DNA from: Actinomycetota bacterium
GTDB lineage: Bacteria > Actinomycetota > Thermoleophilia > Gaiellales > Gaiellaceae
Assembly: GCA_005884575.1 (NCBI GenBank)
Contig: VAWW01000056.1
Coordinates: 1-46,108 of the forward strand
Length of the DNA: 46,108 nt
Reading direction: 5' to 3'
Shown: piece by piece, positions 42,047-46,108 of the stretch
Numbering within the stretch: the first letter of the stretch is position 1
How the letters are laid out: every line of letters starts with the position of its first letter
Program-made: the position numbers and the translations under genes
Notes under the pieces: model-generated
What the model was told of the DNA's origin: nothing
Seen by the model: the letters and a program-made list of their open reading frames with translations, nothing else
Databases searched by the model: none

Positions 42047-42064
42047 TGTGAGCACGTGCTCACA
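42047..42064. promoter_or_regulatory. Perfect 18-bp palindrome over a start codon
   Basis: TGTGAGCACGTGCTCACA is a perfect palindrome and contains the GTG start (42056) of the first IscA-like gene. It lies 10 nt after the beta-helix stop codon. It is a likely operator, or a start-codon-masking hairpin in the mRNA. No regulator gene is adjacent except the hipB-like gene at 44383. Confidence 0.6.
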
Positions 42065-42331
42065 CTGACCGAGAACGCAGCGGAGGCGATCAAGGGCCTC
42101 GTCGAGTCGGAGGATGCCGGCCTGCGGATCTCGACCGAGGAGGGAGAGGACGACGGCGTGGGCATCCGGCTCGAGGTCGCAGAGGCTGCGCTCGAGGGCG
42201 ACAAGGTCGTGGTCGAGCACGGCGCGCACGTCTTCCTCGACGCAGGCGCCGCGCTGATCCTGGACAACCGAGTGCTCGACGTGACGACCCGCGCCGAGCG
42301 CGTCAGCTTCGCCATCACGGCTCGCGACTAG
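42056..42331 (+). CDS. Cysteine-free IscA/HesB-fold protein 1
   Basis: The product is 91 residues from GTG. The sequence follows the IscA/HesB (Fe-S_biosyn) pattern: LTENAAEAIKGLVES, GLRISTEE, VVVEHGAHVFLDAGAALILDNRVLDV. It has none of the three conserved Cys used for Fe-S or iron binding, in fact no Cys at all. It is therefore unlikely to carry an Fe-S cluster. It is first in a cluster with an MFS transporter and two further paralogues. The function is unknown. Confidence 0.75.
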   Translation: MLTLTENAAEAIKGLVESEDAGLRISTEEGEDDGVGIRLEVAEAALEGDKVVVEHGAHVFLDAGAALILDNRVLDVTTRAERVSFAITARD

Positions 42332-42349
42332 CCCGCTAGCCTGCCCCGA

Positions 42350-43795
42350 GTGACGCCGCCCAGGCAGCACTACAACGTCACGCTCGCCGCTCTGACCCTC
42401 GCCGGGTGCGCGTTCGCGCTTCAGCAGACGATGGTCGTGCCGGCGCTGCCGACGCTCCAGCGCGACCTGCACACGACCACGAACTGGGTGACCTGGGTGC
42501 TGACGATCTTCCTGCTCGTGGCGTCGGTTGCGACGCCGATCCTCGGCAAGCTCGGCGACCAGTACGGCAAGGAGCGGATGCTGGCGCTCTCGCTCGTGAT
42601 CTTCCTCGCCGGCTGTGTCGGCAGCGCGGCGGCGTGGAACATCTGGTCGCTGATCGCGTTCCGCGCGATCGCGGGCGCCGGCGCCGCGGTGTTCCCGCTG
42701 TCGTTCGCGATCATCCGCGACGAGTTCCCGCCCGAGAAGGTCGGCGTCGGGATCGGTCTCGTATCTGCGGTCTTCGGCGTCGGCGGCGGCTTTGGGATCG
42801 TGTTCGGCGGCGTGATCACCGACCATGCGAGCTGGCGCTGGCTCTTCATCGTCGGCTCCATCGCGATCGCAGGGGCGCTCGTGATGGTGATCCGGTTCGT
42901 GCCCGAGTCACCGATCAAGACGCGGTCGCGCGTCGACTACATCGGCGCCGCGTTGCTTTCCGCGGGACTCGTGTCGCTGCTTCTCGGGCTGAGCGAGGGC
43001 GAGTCGTGGGGCTGGGGCTCCGGCCGCGTCACCGGATTGTTCGTCGCGTCGATCGTGTTCTTCGCCAGCTGGGTGCGCGTCGAGCTTCATGTGCCCGAGC
43101 CGCTCGTCGACATGCGCATGTTCGCCCAGCGGCCGGTGCTGCTGACGAACCTGACGGCGCTGATCTCCGGCTTCGCGATGTTCGGGACGTTTGTGCTGAT
43201 CCCGAACTTCGTCGAGATGCCGCACGGGCTGGGTACGGCCGCCTCGCGCGGGATCGACTACGGCTTCGACGCGAGCGCGACGAAGGCGGGGCTGTACCTG
43301 CTGCCCAGCTCGGTCGTCCTGCTCGTCGCGGGGCCGCTCGCCGGGAAGATCGGGAGGCGCGTCGGAATGAAGTGGCCCTTGGCTGTGGGGCTCGTGCTGG
43401 TCGCGATCTCGGCCGGCTCGTTCGCGCTCTTCCACGACCATCCGTGGCAGATCCTGGTGCCGATGCCGCTCTTCGGGACCGGCTTTGGTTTCGCGTACGC
43501 AGCGATGGCGACGCTGATCACCGAGGCGGTGCGCCCGACGGAGACGGGGATCGCGACGGGGATGAACACGGTCATGAGGACAGTCGGCGGCGTGATCGGC
43601 GGCCAGATCGGCGCGGTGCTGCTGAGCGCGTACACGATCGGTCGGACCGGGTACCCGGCCGTGACCGGCTACGAGATCGCGTTCGGGCTAGCCGCAGGCG
43701 CGTCGCTGGTAGCCGCGGTGCTGGCGACGTTCGTCACACCGAACCAACGAATGCGCCGGCGGCAGGTCGCCGTCGCCGCAGCGGGGAGGAACTGA
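42350..43795 (+). CDS. MFS exporter, DHA2 (14-TM) type
   Basis: The product is 481 residues from GTG with about 14 hydrophobic segments. MVVPALPTLQRDLHTTTNWVTWVLTIFLL is the DHA2 first-helix region, and GKLGDQYGKERMLALSL is the helix 2-3 loop. It is likely a proton-coupled exporter. Translation of the next IscA-like gene starts within its stop codon (TGATG), and another copy lies upstream, so exporter and IscA-like proteins are encoded as one unit. Confidence 0.9.
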   Translation: MTPPRQHYNVTLAALTLAGCAFALQQTMVVPALPTLQRDLHTTTNWVTWVLTIFLLVASVATPILGKLGDQYGKERMLALSLVIFLAGCVGSAAAWNIWSLIAFRAIAGAGAAVFPLSFAIIRDEFPPEKVGVGIGLVSAVFGVGGGFGIVFGGVITDHASWRWLFIVGSIAIAGALVMVIRFVPESPIKTRSRVDYIGAALLSAGLVSLLLGLSEGESWGWGSGRVTGLFVASIVFFASWVRVELHVPEPLVDMRMFAQRPVLLTNLTALISGFAMFGTFVLIPNFVEMPHGLGTAASRGIDYGFDASATKAGLYLLPSSVVLLVAGPLAGKIGRRVGMKWPLAVGLVLVAISAGSFALFHDHPWQILVPMPLFGTGFGFAYAAMATLITEAVRPTETGIATGMNTVMRTVGGVIGGQIGAVLLSAYTIGRTGYPAVTGYEIAFGLAAGASLVAAVLATFVTPNQRMRRRQVAVAAAGRN

Positions 43796-44073
43796 TGTTG
43801 AAGCTGACCGATACTGCAGCCGACGTAATCGGCGAGATGATCGTGGAGGCGGAATTGCCCGAGGGCGCGGGCCTGCGAATCGCGGTCGAGGGCGAGGACG
43901 AGCTGAGCCTGAGCGTCGAGCCGGAAGCGCAGAGCGGTGACACGACGACGCAGGACCACGGCGTGACGGTGTTCCTCGACCCGGCGGCCGCGGACGCGCT
44001 GGACGACAAAGTGCTGGACGCGGAACGCCATGGCGACCATGCGCACTTCTCGATCGAGAATCAACAGGGGTGA
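43795..44073 (+). CDS. Cysteine-free IscA/HesB-fold protein 2
   Basis: The product is 92 residues; its ATG overlaps the MFS stop by one base, with GGGGAGG upstream. IscA-like pattern: LKLTDTAADVIGEMIVEAELPEGAGLRIAVEG, HGVTVFLDPAAADALDDKVLDA. There are no Cys residues. At the position where IscA carries its C-terminal CGCG motif this protein has HGDHAHF, a His-rich element that could bind a metal. It is strongly acidic. It is coupled (GTGA) to the next paralogue. Confidence 0.8.
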   Translation: MLKLTDTAADVIGEMIVEAELPEGAGLRIAVEGEDELSLSVEPEAQSGDTTTQDHGVTVFLDPAAADALDDKVLDAERHGDHAHFSIENQQG

Positions 44074-44363
44074 CGCTGAAGCTGACGGAAGCCGCAGCAG
44101 CCGCGATCCGGGACCTGCTGGAGCAAGCGGATCTCGGCGAAGAAGCGGGCCTGCGTGTGACGGCCGAGATGGACGAGAAGGGCGAGCCCGGGTTACACCT
44201 GTCGTTCGAAGGGGAGCCGGTGGACGCGGATCAGGTGGTGCGTGCGCACGGCGTCAATGTGTTTCTGGACCCGTCAGCCGCCGAGTACCTGGAGGACAAG
44301 GTGCTTGATGCGGAGTTGCACGGGGACCACGCGCACTTCGCAGTCAGCGAGCGAGACACGTAG
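44070..44363 (+). CDS. Cysteine-free IscA/HesB-fold protein 3
   Basis: The product is 97 residues from a GTG overlapping the previous stop by 4 nt. Closely related to protein 2: LTEAAAAAIRDLLEQADLGEEAGLRVTAEM, HGVNVFLDPSAAEYLEDKVLDAELHGDHAHFAV. Again it has no Cys and the same HGDHAHF element. The adjacent pair could form a heterodimer. Its role is unknown; a regulator, chaperone or ligand-binding partner of the MFS exporter are possibilities. Confidence 0.8.
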   Translation: MTLKLTEAAAAAIRDLLEQADLGEEAGLRVTAEMDEKGEPGLHLSFEGEPVDADQVVRAHGVNVFLDPSAAEYLEDKVLDAELHGDHAHFAVSERDT

Positions 44364-44367
44364 GGGA

Positions 44368-44390
44368 ATCGGCCGATGCACGATGGTGCA
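44368..44390. promoter_or_regulatory. Candidate HipB operator
   Basis: ATCGGCCGAT (44368-44377) is a perfect palindrome 6 nt before the hipB-like ATG. An inverted repeat TGCAC / GTGCA (44377-44381 and 44386-44390) overlaps that start codon. HipB proteins repress their own operon from such sites, so one of these may be the operator. Confidence 0.35.
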
Positions 44391-44598
44391 CATAGCCGAA
44401 GAAGTTCGTCGTGCGCGGGAGGCGCAAGGACTTAGACAGGACGAACTTGCCGCTGCCGCCGGCGTGAGCACGCGTCTGATCCATCAGATCGAGAACGCGA
44501 AGCCAACGACGCGGCTCGATGGCCTTCTCAAGGTCCTTCGTGCGCTCGGGCTGACAGTGACTGTCATCAAGAGGCCTCTCCGCCGCTCCACGAAGTGA
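44383..44598 (+). CDS. hipB: HipB-like XRE-family antitoxin/regulator
   Basis: The product is 71 residues from ATG 44383. The HTH_3 domain is complete: IAEEVRRAREAQGLRQDELAAAAGVSTRLIHQIENAKPTTRLDGLLKVLRALGLTV, with a basic tail. The arrangement (small XRE protein 9 nt before a HipA-type kinase gene) is that of hipBA modules. The partner is broken, so this protein may survive as a stand-alone repressor. Confidence 0.82.
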   Translation: MVHIAEEVRRAREAQGLRQDELAAAAGVSTRLIHQIENAKPTTRLDGLLKVLRALGLTVTVIKRPLRRSTK

Positions 44599-44607
44599 CC
44601 GAGCTTG

Positions 44608-45410
44608 ATGAGTAACCGCCAGCGCCAACGCCTCGACGTTCTACTCAGCGAGGAACACCTCGGCCAGCTCGAACGGTTAGGGCCCACTCGGTATCGACTC
44701 GCATACGACTCAGCGGCCGTCGGCCGCTACGGAGAAGGCGCCAGACAAAACCGTTCTTCGAAGGGCTTCTGCCCGAGGGTGTGGTTCGACGAGACGTCGC
44801 CCGTGCTTTAGGCATCAGCGAGACAAACGGGTTCGGCCTCCTCGCAGCGATCGGCTCAGACTGCGCGGGCGCGGTCGTCATTTTGCCGCCGGCCGAAGGT
44901 GATGCTCCGCGACACAGCGGTGTCCACTGGCTTTCGGATTCAGAGCTCGAAGAGCGCCTACGCGAACTTCCGCAGCATCCCCTGGGTATCGACCCGGAAG
45001 AGGGAATCCGCCTTAGCCTAGGCGGCGTTCGGGAAAGACTCGTCGTTACGCGACTGCTTGGTTGTTGAGCGGTTTGACCGAACGATCTCCGGCGACGGGT
45101 CTGTGTGGCGCCTGCATCAAGAAGACATGTGCCAAGCGCTGGGTGTTCTGCCAGAGGCGAAGTACGAAGCGGAAGGCGGACCAAGCACGGCTCAGGTTTT
45201 TGCTCTTCTGCGCGATATCGGGGCCCGCGCGGGACCTTCGGGCCTTCGCAGACGCGACACTCCTGAGTTTTCTCCTAGGTAATAGCGACGCCCACGGAAA
45301 GAACTTCGCGCTTCTCTACAACGAACCCGGAGCGGTCCGATTTGCTCCGGTGTACGACGTCGTCTCGACGGCCGTCTATCCGGGCCTCAGCTCACACTAC
45401 GAAATGGTCC
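44608..45410 (+). pseudogene. hipA: Decayed hipA (Ser/Thr kinase toxin) with frameshifts, deletion and lost 3' end
   Basis: HipA-like segments lie in three frames. First MSNRQRQRLDVLLSEEHLGQLERLG...RYRLAYDS; then, after a shift with a small loss near 44735-44750, PFFEGLLPEGVVRRDVARALGISE...WLSDSELEERLREL; then, near 45055, a jump directly to LVVERFDRTISGDGSVWRLHQEDMCQALG. The stretch expected between these, with the AGAQDK..LKP kinase P-loop, is missing. A last shift near 45226 leads to FADATLLSFLLGNSDAHGKNF, which holds the catalytic N-x-D-x-H-x-K-N motif, and PVYDVVS. The frame then dissolves near 45405 beside the korB stop. No toxin activity is expected. Confidence 0.85.
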
Positions 45411-46108
45411 AGGTCTCGCCCGAGCCAAGCAACGTCGCGAGATCGCCCTCGCCGCGGCTCTCCGTTGCCGTGGCCAACTGTGCTGACATCAGCTCGTCGT
45501 AGACCGGGCGTTCCACGTCTCGGAACACTCCCATCGGCGTGCCGCCGGCGGTCTCTTGCGTCAAGCGGGACAGCGCGAACGCCAGGCCCGGCGACTCGTG
45601 GTGCGCGTCATGGACCAGCAACCCGTCGGCAGAAGCGTCGACGACCTCCAGCGAGCCGTCCGCATGCTGCCGCACGCCCTTCTCGTGATCCGCTCCGAAC
45701 AGCACCGGCCGCCCGTGCTCCAGATAGATCCGGTTCGTCTTGTCCTCGCGCACGAAGTCGAACGCATTGTCGTTGAAGATGTTGCAGTTCTGGAAGATCT
45801 CCACGAATGCCGAGCCCTTGTGATGCGCCGCGGCTCGCAGCGTTTCCTGCAGATGCGCCCGGTCCGTGTCGATCGCTCGCGCGACGAACGACGCTTCCGC
45901 ACCGATCGCCAGCGACAGCGGATTGAACGGCCAGTCCAGCGACCCCATCGGCGTCGACTTCGTCACCTTGCCGAGCTCCGACGTCGGAGAGTACTGGCCC
46001 TTCGTCAAACCGTAGATCCGGTTGTTGAATAAGAGGATCTTGACGTTCACGTTCCGGCGGAGCGCGTGGATGAGATGGTTGCCGCCGATCGACAGCGCGT
46101 CGCCGTCG
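45397..46108 (-). CDS. korB: 2-oxoacid:ferredoxin oxidoreductase, beta subunit (partial, 5' end outside)
   Basis: The reverse strand is open from the right edge to the stop at 45397, about 237 codons; the N-terminus is missing. The edge reads GDGDALSIGGNHLIHALRRNVNVKILLFNNRIYGLTKGQYSPTSE, the thiamine-diphosphate-binding GDGD...N signature and the GLTKGQ.SPT block of KorB-type subunits. It then continues with TPMGS, PFNPLSLAIGAEASFVARAIDTD and GSAFVEIFQNCNIFN. The enzyme interconverts 2-oxoglutarate (or another 2-oxoacid), CoA and ferredoxin with succinyl-CoA and CO2. The alpha subunit gene would be expected beyond the edge. It abuts the hipA remnant. Confidence 0.92.
   Translation of the reverse strand, partial: DGDALSIGGNHLIHALRRNVNVKILLFNNRIYGLTKGQYSPTSELGKVTKSTPMGSLDWPFNPLSLAIGAEASFVARAIDTDRAHLQETLRAAAHHKGSAFVEIFQNCNIFNDNAFDFVREDKTNRIYLEHGRPVLFGADHEKGVRQHADGSLEVVDASADGLLVHDAHHESPGLAFALSRLTQETAGGTPMGVFRDVERPVYDELMSAQLATATESRGEGDLATLLGSGETWTIS

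Noticed and set aside
44608..45410. Programmed frameshifting as the explanation for the split hipA frames
   Set aside because: Three separate breaks, loss of the kinase P-loop region and a missing C-terminus cannot be rescued by frameshifting; decay is simpler.

Overview
The window is a compact, very GC-rich piece of bacterial chromosome with about 43 protein genes. I see no rRNA, tRNA, CRISPR array, transposase or phage gene. The gene mix suggests a soil-type actinomycete, plausibly Thermoleophilia. It includes a 180 kDa-type NAD-glutamate dehydrogenase, a CtaG-type oxidase assembly protein, a 2-oxoacid:ferredoxin oxidoreductase, stand-alone PASTA repeats, a Ser-Ser-Trp-tailed subtilase, many GTG/TTG starts and several apparently leaderless genes. 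The taxonomic placement is inference.

Layout. 1-9.1 kb: two small secreted proteins (-), two tandem response regulators that look like diverged duplicates, a DUF1905 protein, a secreted S8 protease with a 16-unit pentapeptide tail, a membrane GGDEF-EAL protein, a lectin-fold protein and a convergent APC permease. 9.2-14.1 kb: one 1613-residue glutamate dehydrogenase. 14.1-19.1 kb: tetR diverges, across a palindromic operator, from an operon encoding a hydrolase-glycosyltransferase fusion, a SELENBP1/MtoX-like methanethiol oxidase and CtaG. 19.0-22.9 kb: a Tat-exported double-VOC protein and an MFS exporter (-) diverge from arsR and an aldo/keto reductase. 22.9-26.9 kb: a flippase-like membrane protein, an amidohydrolase, a VapBC-type toxin-antitoxin pair with a textbook operator, and a Rieske oxygenase.

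26.9-29.8 kb: a polar amino-acid ABC importer plus a small membrane protein. 29.8-36.9 kb: a carbohydrate ABC importer in the order ATPase, binding protein, permease 1, permease 2, translationally coupled to a flavin-type oxidoreductase and a membrane-anchored beta-helix protein. Permease 1 carries an SdrD_B/CnaB-like Ig domain in an external loop. 37-39.2 kb: marR with a perfect palindrome at its start codon, then a leader with two strong hairpins and an MFS exporter. 39.3-42 kb: an orphan GspE-N/MshEN-like protein, a PASTA protein and a secreted beta-helix protein. 42-44.4 kb: three cysteine-free IscA/HesB-fold paralogues bracketing a 14-TM-type MFS exporter. 44.4-45.4 kb: an intact hipB-like regulator followed by a decayed hipA, which ends against a partial ferredoxin oxidoreductase beta subunit (-) at the right edge.

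General architecture: genes abut or overlap by 1-17 nt in operons. All six convergent junctions overlap or lie within 2 nt, so none has room for a terminator between the stop codons. Regulators usually sit beside their targets with palindromes at or over the start codon. The most unusual items are the Cys-less IscA triad with its MFS partner, the Ig-domain-bearing ABC permease, the complementary degeneration of the two response regulators, and the methanethiol oxidase operon with its hydrolase-glycosyltransferase fusion.
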